Of a stretch of DNA of 64,000 bases, positions 33,987-44,495 are shown piece after piece. The translations under genes and the position numbers were made by a program. The first letter of the stretch is position 1. The number at the start of each line of letters is the position of its first letter. A model generated the notes under the pieces. That model had not been told where the DNA came from, searched no databases, and saw only the letters and a list, made by a program, of their open reading frames with translations. This DNA is from Ramularia collo-cygni (Eukaryota; Ascomycota; Dothideomycetes; Mycosphaerellales; Mycosphaerellaceae): NCBI RefSeq assembly GCF_900074925.1, contig NW_019716260.1, forward strand, positions 390,539-454,538, written 5' to 3'.

Positions 33987-35479
33987 CGCGGTCAGCCCGG
34001 GCGGTGCCCACACCTCTGCTGTCCGCTCGGGCGTGACTCGTGGCTACTGTGTTGGTGTGCTGCTGCCCGCGGCAGGCGGTGGACGCGGAGTTGACGTGAA
34101 TATTGCATACGGCCCGCATGCGGGTTCGTAGCTGGGCGGCCGGCCAAGAGCGCGCTCCTCGTTTATACCACCAGCGCCGGCTATTCGCAGATCGGATGCA
34201 GGGCGCGATAAGATGGAGGTGGATTGAAGGTCGCAACTGTCACCGCTGCGAGATCTATGCGGCGTCCGCTCCGCACAGCCAATTGACTCGACGCTGCGCC
34301 GTGGGGATGCGAATGATCGCCACTGGGTTTGCGCCGGAGAGAGACGGCGAATGGGACGCTGGACAGCGGAGTCCAGTGCAGTGCGGTGCAATGCACGGCC
34401 AACTGGTCGAGGAACGTCGGTGGAGCGAGTGGAAGCTGGAGTCGAGAACGTCACGTATTGCGCGTGCAGGTCTCCAGTGGCAGACCCGCGGTGATGGNCG
34501 TGGTGGGTCCCGTGCAGCAGGGGTGGATTATCCCGGTAGGCAGTGTGGCTCCGCTCAGCTGATCCGTCCGGTGGTATAGGTCCACTTTCTTCAAAGCAAA
34601 CTGCCCGGACTTGCGTTCGCTGTCACCAGTCGGTCGTGTGAAGGTGGCTTCGTCCTCTGCGACATGCAAAAGCTTCATGAGTAATGCAAGTCTCCAATCT
34701 TGGACCGAAACAGCGGGACCGCCGGGAGGAGGGTGCTGGAAACTCTATCTTTCGGATAGGATGTGTATTCTGGAACGCCTCATGTCCAAAACTCCCTATA
34801 GCCATGCATGATTCGTCACTATGCGCCTGGAGATGGCATTCGCGGCAATACCGTTTTGGTCCGCGTTGATTCCACGTCTCCCGGCAGCCGGACACTCTCG
34901 GTATGCCGTATCGGTCCGGACAAACTGCCAATGAACATCTACCACTCGAAGAACGCATGTTCATGGATCTCCTGACGTACTCCCCAGCGCCTGCGAGCCT
35001 CCGACCACACCGACACGTGTTGATCAAACAGCCACGAGGTCGACGCGTCCGACCCCCTTCGAGATTGGGTCGCACAAGATGAGAGCCACGGGAAAAACGT
35101 TTGACAGAGTGCAGCGAACCCCACGGAGGCTGACTTTGTGCGTTGCACATGAGTATTTAACTTAACGGGAGAGATGGGTTCACGTTCCACAGGGTCTTCA
35201 CGGAGACTGCGTGAAGATTTCTTTTGCAAGTGAGTGCAGTCAAGGCATCGAGGCGCGTTGATATTGAAGGTTGCCGCTCTGCCTGTAGCATTTCAAGGTG
35301 TTGTACTTTCTGCACCTAAGGCAACATCATTAAGAGGACATCATTCGACGAGACGTTCGACTCTCCGCAAGGTTGCTTCTTGTTATGCGTGTAGCTACCT
35401 GTTTGCGAGCGCTGTCGTCGACTACTAAGGTACAAGGAGAGCCGGCTTTTCCTCTTCACGTCCAAGACTGCATCGTTAC
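33987..35479. other. 1.5 kb region upstream of wc-1
   Basis: Holds the wc-1 promoter, probably a long 5' UTR, and the 3' UTR of the next minus-strand gene. Several frames of 100-175 codons are present on both strands but none resembles a protein family. I could not assign upstream coding exons of wc-1. Confidence 0.5.
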
Positions 35480-36256
35480 CTACTGCTTCGACGCAACCTT
35501 CAGGAGTTGCACATGATGCACCTCGGCTTTCTGTACGCCAGCACGCAAGGCTCCCGCATTCTGCTTAAACACCTCCAGCTCGCGGAACTCCATGTGCTTT
35601 TCGACGCTGTCCCATCCAATCAACAGAACCGCGCCCTTTCCCTTCACACCCTCTCTCTCAATATCATCATGCGTGAGTCCAATTGCACTGGCGTGCATGG
35701 CATCAAAGGGCTCCTTGTCGGCAGCGTCGCGAAACTTCTGCACACCGGCAAGATATCCCTCTGGAGCTTCAGAACCAAAGTAGAAAGTGGCGATTTCTGT
35801 GATCGGAGCACTGAGGGCCTTCAAGATTTCGCCTGCGGGCTCAACANCTGCAAGGTAGATGGTTGGAGCTCCTGCGAAAACGCTTCTGAACTTTTGCAGG
35901 AAAGGCTGAGCGGCTTCGCTGCTCACAAACGTCTTGTAGGAGTCGAGATTGTCCCAGGCTAGACGATGTCCATCAATAGGGTGATCATGGTACTCTGTTG
36001 TATGTATAACTTACTGACGACCAGTTGGAATACTTCAGGCTCTAGGGAGCAACGATGCACCAGTCAGTTCATGTCGAATATTCGCCTTTCGGGACTGCGT
36101 ACTCTCTACTTGCATTCCAAAGTGCATGTGCTGCACACCGGGGGCGTCATGGAGGCCATCAGAGACTTCTTTGAGAACCACTGCTGCTTCATTGTTGGGA
36201 TCTCCGATGTTGCTGCCCGGCTTCAGGGGGACTTCGAGAATCTCAACCGTAGGCAT
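35480..36256 (-). CDS. Dimeric alpha/beta-barrel (ABM-like) protein
   Basis: Predicted 219 residues of the ferredoxin-like dimeric barrel group (antibiotic biosynthesis monooxygenase/EthD-like), probably two repeats. Repeat 1 reads HMHFGMQVE, then after splicing KPEVFQLVVTWDNLDSYKTFV; repeat 2 has GAVLLIGWDSVEKHMEFRE. Such proteins are small oxygenases, isomerases or stress proteins; no substrate can be assigned. Exons are 36256-36103, 36041-36015 (only 27 bases) and 35958-35480; the introns (61 and 56 bases) were inferred by restoring the family strand and both have good splice signals. The start fits MPTVEILEVPLKPG. It is divergent from the class II aldolase gene with 270 bases between starts. 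Confidence 0.75.
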
Positions 36257-36526
36257 AGTGATGTTTTCTGCAAGAATTCTTTCCTCTATTTCAGTTCTGT
36301 TCGACAACGACGACAGATCCAGTGTGATTGAGAAATGTGATAAGAAGCGACTACAATTCAAATACCCAACATAATACCTACACATAAGCGCGGCACCGTG
36401 CCTCCCTAGTTCGTCATCGCGGGGAGTAGTACCTATGCCCCGCCATGGATTCAAGCAAGGTCGCCCAGATCGCACCTCGTTCCCGACCTTGATGGAACAC
36501 TAACTTGGATAGTGATATTTCCAAAA
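36257..36526. promoter_or_regulatory. Bidirectional promoter, barrel protein / class II aldolase
   Basis: 270 bases between two divergent start codons. Its compactness suggests shared control of both genes. No binding site can be named; I did not see an obvious CGG-N-CCG pair. Confidence 0.55.
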
Positions 36527-37637
36527 ATGCCGTCAGAAGAAGAAACCAAGGCGACTCGACAAGCTCTCCAGACCGCTTCAACGCCACCATCAGCCTCCTT
36601 GTTCAGCACTCTCATCACCGCGAACCACATTTTGCACCATCATGAAGTCGTAGACGCATACGGTCACGTATCAGTCCGCAATCCCCAAAATCCCAAGACT
36701 TTCTTCCTCAGTAGATCTCTTGCACCAGCTCTCGTCTCAGAACGCGAAGATTTGGAAGAATATTACGTCGAGGATGCCAGTCCCGTGCAAGAAGGCGAGG
36801 GCCCAAAAGGCTATGCCGAGAGGTTTATACACAGTGAAGTGTACAAGAAGTATAAGGGAGTGAATAGCGTGGTGCATAGTCACTCTGAGGCTGTCATTCC
36901 ATTTGGAATCAGCAGTGTTCCACTAAGACCGGTGTTCCACATGGGAGGAGTTATGGGTGAGTTTCTGCCTTGTGTGGATGTGTGGAAGCGAGTGCTCTTG
37001 ATGCATCTTTTGTCATCGCGGCATTTCTCACAGTCCTCGGATTCCACAACATCTTCACCTCTGACACACTCTCTCTACAGGCCACCAAGTCCCAGTCTAT
37101 GACATTGCCAACCACTACACCACGTCCGACTCTCTGCACTCGCTCCTCGTAACAAACCAGCACCTGGGCGCAGGCCTCGCTGCCGGATTCAATCCCTCGT
37201 CATCACTGGCCAAAGGNGTTACAGCCATCAAAAACTACCTGACATCCTCCTCATCCACCGAGGTTGACTTCCCTCCTAGCCCAACGGTCCTGATGCGCGG
37301 CCATGGAATGACAGTCGTAGGAACGAGCATCGAAGAAGCAGTTTATCGCTCAATCTACGCTTGCACCAATGCCCGTGTCCAGACAACTGCCATGCTCATG
37401 CAAGGCGGCTATAATCTGGGGCTAATCGCGGGACGCTTCGGCCAGGGTGGCGGGGAGAAAGGAGCGAATCCTGGACCAGCGAAGCAAGAGGGTATTCACT
37501 TCCTTAACGAGCGAGAGAGCAGAGATGCCTGGACGCAAAATCAGAGACATGCGGAGCGGCCTTGGAAGCTTTGGTGTCGAGAAGTGAAGGAACTGGGGTT
37601 GTATTCCAACAAACTCGGAGATCCGCCTGGTTCGTAG
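36527..37637 (+). CDS. Class II aldolase/adducin-family protein
   Basis: Predicted 328 residues. The N-terminal part ITANHILHHHEVVDAYGHVSVRNP is the classic class II aldolase opening. HSEVYKKYKGVNSVVHSHSEAV carries the H-x-H zinc ligands, and MRGHGMTVVGTSIEEAVYRSIY the third His and the terminal helix. Family members cleave or epimerise sugar phosphates or decarboxylate related hydroxy acids; the substrate here is unknown. Exons are 36527-36956 and 37081-37637, joined by a rather long 124-base intron giving GGVMG/HQVPVYDIANHY. It is convergent with the Zn2Cys6 regulator gene, stops 31 bases apart. Confidence 0.87.
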
Positions 37638-37668
37638 AGAGATTCTCTAGCTTGAGTTTAACGGGGAC

Positions 37669-40312
37669 TCAGCCGAACTGGGCAGGGAAACGCTGGTACG
37701 AGACTGGTGCGTTCTTCCACGACCGATCAGGAAACAGTGTCGGCGTGAGCTGTACGTCTGCGAGTTGATCCGGGTAAGCGTTCATGCCACCAATACCTGC
37801 AGCGAGGGAAGGGTTAAAGATCGACGCGTCTAGGGGAGGCGCGTTTGAGGTTCCGTGCCAGTCATTCATGTTATAATTCGGAACATTGAGCTCTCCAGTA
37901 TAACTTGGAAAGACAGAATCCCACTCATTCTGCAAGTCACGTTAGCGCAAGTAATGCACGGCGACGTGTGGCACACTCACCCAATCGATATCATCCATTG
38001 TCGACATGTGAACATCTGCAGATTCGGCATTGCTCTGCACGAAATTAACTGATGGCGGACTGGTCTCAGCCGGCGCCTGGGGATTACTTTGCACCATTCT
38101 TCCGAGCGAGTCCACAACCGACCACTGCGGACCAAGTCAGCGAATCGCATCTCTCTCGTGAGCAACATATTTCACTTACGATAGGAGCCTTATTCTGACT
38201 GGCGCCATTTCCAACCAACTTCTCCACTTGGTTGCTCACCCGCAGCTTTCGAATGTGATGATACTGCTCCATGCGATCCCGCAAATCGGTCAATACAAGC
38301 TCCGCTTTCTGCTTGGGAGTAAGGTGAGAGGGGATGTCAAAGACAAAGTCCAGACACTTCCAGATTCTCGCCGCCTCTTTTCGCATGGGATATGCGTAAA
38401 CTTCAATCAACAACAACAAAGCACCGTGATATTGATTGATAGCTCCACGATACCAGACCCAATCTTGCAGTTTTGGGTTCTGCTCCCACGCGACGCAAAC
38501 TTCCATCTGGTCAAGGGCCGCTCCGNTTAGAAGCTGTCTCAGTCGATCTGGCATCCTTTGAGTCGTACTGAAGAGGTAGCGGTGGAGTATCTGCTGATGC
38601 ATTCCATTACAGCCGATGTCAAGGATCATTTTGGCGAGCAGCTGCATTGGTTCGCCGGAGTTGATCATCGGATGCCATTTCTCTTCTTGGGAGACTATGA
38701 AGCGTTGAACCTTGACGACGACTGAGGTGAGAGATATCTTCTTTTTGTCGATCGCTTGTATGTCGAACCAGTTCTGGCTGCGCAATTCTTGATATTCGAA
38801 GCGCATCAATGAGAATGTCATATCTGTCCAGACTTTCTTGTCTTCGGTTGGAGGATTTGACGAAAGGAGATCCACATCGTCCACGTTCAGGGGTAGTTTC
38901 GTGTCGTAATCGCCTGGGCGAATCTGTGGTCTGGGTCCTGTAGCTTCGGATGTTCTCATGTCTAGGAAGCAAAGCTGATACCATAGCATCCTTCGGACGT
39001 GAACTTCCACTGGCTTCATGTTGTAGAGCGTACCGTCCCGATGCAGTGCCATGCATTCTGCGAGCCGGATTGCAGTCCCAACCAGTGCGGAGTGGCCTCT
39101 TGATACCTCGGATCGCGCAAGAGGGATGAGGTACATGATGAAGGCCTGCATGGTGTCCACCTTGGTGGTACGAAGAAAATTAGCTTTGGCAAGGCTACTC
39201 TCGGTACCCATCCTCAAGCTGTCCACGAGCATGTCTTTTGATGTTCCGAACCGGCTCATGACTTGCTCGTTCGTCATGCTGACAGCAGCAGAGAACATTG
39301 CGGCGAAAATAATGGCTTGCAATGGAGGGACAGGCTCATTCCCGGTCGATATCTGACTCCAGAAAAGCGAATATTGTGCCTCGAACGTGGGCCGATGGAC
39401 GCAGCGACACATGTAATGCACAGCGCGAAAGTAGTGAGTAATGAGCTGGTCAGCCGAGGTCTTGCTGGGAAGATAGTCAATCAGGTTAACACTCGGATTT
39501 GTGCCAGTGAAGAAGAAGCTCGAGGCTGGCGCAATATACTCGGGTCCTGGTCCAATATAGCTCTTAGGAATGGCTTGTAATCTTGGCTGCCTGGCCCCAG
39601 ACTGCGAGTTTGCCTCGCTGTGAGATACATGCAGACCCGGCTGTCGAGCCTGGTCAGCGGTAACGTCTTCGAGCGTGTCTGTGAGTTCGTCCACCAATTT
39701 CGGCCTGATCCAACCGCCAACACGCTCGGAGATGCGCATCTTGCCCATCTGCACGCCGAGATCCATCATGTCATCGTCAGCATCTTCACCGTAAACACTG
39801 TCCATTGCTGCCAGCGGTGAAGGCTCCAGATGGTTTTCTTCATAATTTTCGTCATCACCTTCAGCGGCTTGCGGGAGTTTCACCTCGGGAATGTTTGATC
39901 TGAACGAATCATTGCCTGCTGCTGGAGTAGAGGGGGAAGCGGTCCTCCCGGCGATTTCACGCTCCAGTCCTTCCTCCAGCGCTCCCATCTTGTCCTTGAT
40001 CTCTGCAATTTTCTGCTGGGCCTGAGGATCAAGGGATGGTGCGAGATACAAGCAATCTCGCCGAAAGCGAGTGCAATTGGTACATGGGTGGGTCTTGTCA
40101 CACTTCAGCTTGCGTCTACGACACTCAAGGCATGAGGTGATGATGCGATTCCGCCGCCTAATCCTCGTCTTGTGAGCTTCGTTGGCAGCGTTCGGTGAAT
40201 CATGGTATTGCACAGCCTGTNAAGCCGACAGGCTTTGGTTGCTCCCTCTCGCTGGACTCGATTCGTTATCAGGGCCATGGTTTGACGCGGAAGAGTACAT
40301 CCAGGCGTCCAT
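37669..40312 (-). CDS. Zn2Cys6 fungal transcription factor
   Basis: Predicted 845 residues. The binuclear zinc cluster C-x2-C-x6-C-x5-C-x2-C-x6-C is at residues 61-87 (CLECRRRKLKCDKTHPCTNC...C), followed by a linker and a coiled coil (AQQKIAEIKDKMGALEEGLE). The middle (about 270-560) is the fungal-specific regulatory domain, with VNLIDYLPSKTSADQLITHYF, HYMCRCVHRPTFEAQY and RLAECMALHRDGT. Exons are 40312-38180, 38124-37981 and 37929-37669 (introns 55 and 51 bases); the last two exons supply an Asp/Asn-rich possible activation tail. It probably regulates transcription in the nucleus; local targets such as the adjacent aldolase and barrel genes are only a hypothesis. Confidence 0.9.
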
Positions 40313-41088
40313 CGTGAGTGAGGGCCACAGGGCTGGGATCTAATCGGGGATCACCTTACGGCCGAAGCGAGCAAGTCCAACACAGTCGGAACTGTGCCTG
40401 ATAGAGTCGTGTTTTGTGAGAGCAGTCAGATCGGTAGGAGCGGGGTGCATTGGCGTGTTACTCCAACTATGAACAAGCCTTCCATCGACTTGCAAGAAGA
40501 AAAACAAAAAAGCCATGGTCATCAGTTCCCTTTTCACATGTGAGGTCCAACCCGGTTAGCGGACGCCACGGCCTCGGCACTAACGGCCTCCCTGATGCCG
40601 ATGTTCCGGTATCCTTCCAAGTATAGACAACATCCCGTCTTTCTTCGAGTCTTCAATACCTACGGTAAGAACGATCCCGCGAGTCTTTCGCTATGCAAGA
40701 GAGTACTCACCGTGGACCGTCTCGCACGGTGCAGACGTATACCCCACAGGAGTTTGCTTGTGGAGCATTCCGGCAATCGTACACAATCCTGTTCACCGCG
40801 ACACTGTTCCTTGCATGTGATCTTTTGCAATGAGCTTTCCGGGGCCTGCTGGCTGATGGATCCTTCTTGGACTGGCGGTGGCGACAGCTCGCTATGGGCG
40901 TGGTCCGTTGGCTTGTTTGACATAGATCAAATGCCGGCCTACATGTCCCTCCAGGAGTGTCAAAGCATACTCACCAAGACCAGACGATTGCAGAGATCTC
41001 CCTTCTCCTGAACTGTGGCATTTGTTTTATCTATACAATTAGAAAATCCTTCCATCCTCGGTAGTAGGTGCCCACTTCTCACACCCTC
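40313..41088. other. Intergenic, promoter of Zn2Cys6 gene
   Basis: About 780 bases between two minus-strand genes: the regulator's promoter and the 3' UTR of the MIC26/27 gene. The 138-codon frame at 40595-41011 has no family features. Confidence 0.5.
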
Positions 41089-41835
41089 TCACCACCCTTT
41101 GCGTACAAAGTCCAGGACGCTCTCCTTTGCCTCTACAACTTTCTCTTCGGCCTTGTAGTATCCCATCTGACTATGTGCCTTGCCCGTTTCGATGAAGTNC
41201 CTCACACCCTCGCTGATTCTTAGGTGGTTGTCCCTCACAACGGGAAACTTCTCCTCGTAACTCCAGACCAAATTGCCCACATTCTGCGTCGTGCGTGGGA
41301 CGACGTAATGTGCAGCCGTCACACCTGTGGCGAGTGGAGTCGCGAAACGTAGTAGGATGTTGCGATTCCGGCTGATGATGCTGCCAGCCATGGCCGCTAC
41401 TAGGACGTATATGCCGCCTGGCAAGAGTTTCTCATTGGATTCTTTGGGTGGTGCAAGCGAGGCAATGGTCGAAGTGAAGCTGTGCTCGGCGGCCATGAAG
41501 CGTGACATGCCGTTGTTGACGGCATCTTCAGCTGCGACCGCTTTTGAGTGAAGGAATAGGCGGCTCTCTTTAATCTGCGCTGCGAGCCGAGTGGTGGGAG
41601 AGTTGCGCCGGGTTGGCTTCGAGTCGGAGTCGGAGGGCTGTTCCTGTTCTTGGGGCTTGTCGGTTATGCCACTGGCGGGTGCAGGAGTTGTAGCGCTGAT
41701 GTCGCGTGTGCTGGGTTCGCTGGAGGAGACATCGTAGATTGGTTTCCGGCGCTGAGAAAGATGGTTAGACACAGATTGCACACACATTCATAGCATTTCA
41801 CTCACGATCAGCTGCACAGGGTCGGCGGACGCCAT
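41089..41835 (-). CDS. MICOS subunit of the MIC26/MIC27 (apolipoprotein O) family
   Basis: Predicted 230 residues. MICOS shapes cristae junctions in the mitochondrial inner membrane. A Ser/Thr/Pro-rich segment leads to the ApoO core (FLHSKAVAAEDAVNNGMSRFMAAEHSFTSTIASL), then two hydrophobic helices (GGIYVLVAAMAGSIISR and LLRFATPLATGVTAAHYVVP) around a short NRNIL turn, and a helical C-terminus. Exon 1 (41835-41806) codes only MASADPVQLI; a 54-base intron (41805-41752) leads to exon 2 (41751-41089), which starts RRKPIYDVSS. It shares a 183-base promoter with the Oct1 gene, another mitochondrial protein. Fungi usually keep a single MIC27-like and a MIC26-like member; I cannot tell which this is. 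Confidence 0.85.
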
Positions 41836-42018
41836 TGTGAGTGAAGTTAGGTGGTCAATGGCTGGTGCAAGTCTCGCGATATGAGTTGCCGAAGTGATGC
41901 TGGGGATCAAGCTTTCGCGATGTCCTTCCTCCGACATGTCCGAGCTGTAGCCGAAGTCGACGTCAATGTTGGCCAAGGAATGTTTTGGCTCGTGTCTCTC
42001 ACGACCTCCCAACCCAGC
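41836..42018. promoter_or_regulatory. Bidirectional promoter, MIC26/27 and Oct1
   Basis: 183 bases separate the start codons of two divergent genes for mitochondrial proteins. An open frame runs through it into the Oct1 gene, but the preferred start is at 42019. No specific element identified. Confidence 0.6.
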
Positions 42019-44403
42019 ATGCTCAAAAAAGTCGTGCGGGAGGCGTGGACATGCCCCCGATGTCTACAAAACAGCCGGCGGAGTCTGGTCACGTCCAGCA
42101 GAACAAGAGGTGCTGCTGCAGCGGCGGCCGCCGTGTCCAGAGGCGACGATTCACCCCAGCCAGTCTCCAAGACATCGCCAGAAATTGCAGCAGACGATCG
42201 AACGCTCCGTAAAATCTTCGACAGCCCGGGCTTTTGGGCGGAGTTCTCCTCCAAGAATCAGTATCATTACGGCGGAAAGAGTGCTGGCTTGCTCCAAAAT
42301 CGCTACCTCACTCGGCCCGAGGGCTTTGCGATCTTTGCTGATGTCACGCTGCAAAAGAGTAGACGCATTGTTGCTCAAGTACTGGCATACGACACGATTG
42401 AGGGCTATAAAAGGATTGCGCGGGACATGGACAGACTAAGTGATCTTCTATGCCGAGTGATAGATCTCAGTGATTTCATTCGGTCCGTCCATCCGGATAG
42501 GAAGATCCAGGCGGCGGCGACACAGGCTTATGCCATGATGTTTCAATATATGAATGTATTGAACACAACAACAGGGTTGGATTCACAACTCAAAAAAGCC
42601 GTTGCCATTCCAGAAGTTGTTCAGTCATGGAGCGAGGAGGAGAAGACCGTCGCTGATATTCTGATTCGAGACTTTGCCAAATCAGCAATAGACTTGCCAC
42701 AGAAAGAACGTGAGGCGTTTGTGAGTCTGTCCGACGAATTGGCACAGGTGGGCAACGACTTTGTGGAGAACATGGCTGCAGAAAGGCCGTCGCTCACCTT
42801 CGAGAGCAGCAAGATGAAGGGCATGGATCCAGTATTCGTCAAGCAGTTGACGAGATGGGGCAAGGTCACCCTGCCAGTCGAAGGCATGCCCGCGAATCTG
42901 GCTCTGCGATCGGTCGAGAATGCAGATGTACGACACGAAATCTACATGGCTCATCGCACCTCTTCAAAAGATAACATACATCGTCTGGAGCGTCTCCTAA
43001 AACTCCGCGCGGAATCTGCAAAGCTGTCAGGCCATGAAAGCTATGCGCATCTGGCCCTTTCCGACAAGATGGCCAAGACGCCCGAAGCTGTGACTTCCTT
43101 CCTCGACGGTCTGGCTCAAGTCAACGCACCTCACGTGCAAGAGGAGATGCAACAGCTGCTGGCGCTCAAACAAGCAGACGCGCATGTAGCCTCGGATTCT
43201 TCAATCCTCAACGCCTGGGACAGAGAATACTACACGCAAAAACTTCTCAATGCCAACCGCTCTCGCGCACGAACTCCTGATGTTCTCAGCGCATACTTCT
43301 CCCTCGGTACCGTCTTTCAAGGCCTCTCTCGTCTCTTTCACCGCATCTATGGGATTCGTTTGGTACCCCGCGAAACGCACCCCGGCGAAACTTGGAATTC
43401 TTCTGTCCGTCGTCTAGACGTGGTGGACGATCAAGAAGGCCACATAGCCGTAATCTATGCCGACCTCTTCGAACGCGCAGGTAAAAGTCCCAACCCGGCG
43501 CATTTCACGCTACGCTGCTCCCGCCGCATCAGTGACGAGGAAATGCATGAAGCAGCGGAAATCAGCTCCCAATCTGCATCCCCCTTCAACACAGCCACAG
43601 AAGCAGTCAATGATGGACTGGCTGTCAGTCATAACCCACGAGACGGCAATGCTCTATATCAACTCCCCACCATTGCCTTGATCTGCGACTTCGCCTTGCC
43701 GCCCGCGGGGAGCACCCGTCCTTCACTCCTCACATTCCGAGAGCTCACCACACTCTTCCACGAGATGGGTCATGCGCTGCACTCCATCTGCGGTCGTACC
43801 GCATTGCAGAATGTCAGCGGGACGCGCTGCGCCACAGATTTTGCTGAGCTGCCATCTGTCCTGCACGAGAACTTTGCCTCGGCACCAGAGGTTCTGGCGC
43901 TGTATGCTCGGCACTGGGAGACGGACGCTCCACTCGATCCGGGAAGAATCGCAGAGAGGGTGGAGATTGACAAGAGAATGCAAGGTGCGGAGACGGAAAG
44001 CCAGATTCTACTCGCGATGTTGGATCAGCGCTACCACTCATCTTCATTTAGCGGTGACAGTACTGCAGTATATCACGATGTTTGGAGACAGTATGCCGCC
44101 CTTCGCGAGCCTGCGGGTACGAGCTGGCAGGGATTTTTTGGACATTTGTTCGGGTATGGAGCTACGTATTACAGCTATCTGTTCGATCGGGCGATTGCAG
44201 GAAAGATCTGGAAGGACGTGTTTCAGGGCAGGGCCGTGAGTCCGGAAGCTGGAGAGAGATATAGAGAGGAGGTTTTGAGATGGGGAGGCGGGAGAGACGG
44301 ATGGAGATGTGTGGCTGGTGTTTTGCAGGAGAAGAACGGTGTGCTCGCCGAAGGCGGCAAGGGTGCTATGGAGATGGTGGGCAAATGGGGTGTACATAAT
44401 TAA
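42019..44403 (+). CDS. oct1: Mitochondrial intermediate peptidase (octapeptidyl aminopeptidase)
   Basis: Intronless, 794 residues (yeast Oct1 has 772). It removes an N-terminal octapeptide from imported precursors in the mitochondrial matrix after the processing peptidase cut. The presequence MLKKVVREAWTCPRCLQNSRRSL is basic, and the mature part begins near IFDSPGFWAEFS. The M3 metalloprotease motif HEMGH is at residues 581-585, followed by GTRCATDFAELPSVLHENF, which supplies the third zinc ligand and substrate contacts; DQRYHSS completes the site. The frame stays open 56 codons upstream of 42019, but that part lacks presequence character and I start at MLKK. Stop is 92 bases from the convergent dioxygenase stop. 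Confidence 0.95.
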   Translation: MLKKVVREAWTCPRCLQNSRRSLVTSSRTRGAAAAAAAVSRGDDSPQPVSKTSPEIAADDRTLRKIFDSPGFWAEFSSKNQYHYGGKSAGLLQNRYLTRPEGFAIFADVTLQKSRRIVAQVLAYDTIEGYKRIARDMDRLSDLLCRVIDLSDFIRSVHPDRKIQAAATQAYAMMFQYMNVLNTTTGLDSQLKKAVAIPEVVQSWSEEEKTVADILIRDFAKSAIDLPQKEREAFVSLSDELAQVGNDFVENMAAERPSLTFESSKMKGMDPVFVKQLTRWGKVTLPVEGMPANLALRSVENADVRHEIYMAHRTSSKDNIHRLERLLKLRAESAKLSGHESYAHLALSDKMAKTPEAVTSFLDGLAQVNAPHVQEEMQQLLALKQADAHVASDSSILNAWDREYYTQKLLNANRSRARTPDVLSAYFSLGTVFQGLSRLFHRIYGIRLVPRETHPGETWNSSVRRLDVVDDQEGHIAVIYADLFERAGKSPNPAHFTLRCSRRISDEEMHEAAEISSQSASPFNTATEAVNDGLAVSHNPRDGNALYQLPTIALICDFALPPAGSTRPSLLTFRELTTLFHEMGHALHSICGRTALQNVSGTRCATDFAELPSVLHENFASAPEVLALYARHWETDAPLDPGRIAERVEIDKRMQGAETESQILLAMLDQRYHSSSFSGDSTAVYHDVWRQYAALREPAGTSWQGFFGHLFGYGATYYSYLFDRAIAGKIWKDVFQGRAVSPEAGERYREEVLRWGGGRDGWRCVAGVLQEKNGVLAEGGKGAMEMVGKWGVHN

Positions 44404-44495
44404 GGCGATGTGTCACGATATGTGTAAGAGTAAAGATTCTAAGAGCCATCGTCGAGCAATACGATACTGTAGAGGCATTGCGACGACTCGAGTTC

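Noticed and set aside
41851..42018. In-frame upstream extension of Oct1
   Set aside because: The extra 56 residues contain several acidic residues and no presequence features; MLKK at 42019 begins a proper targeting peptide.
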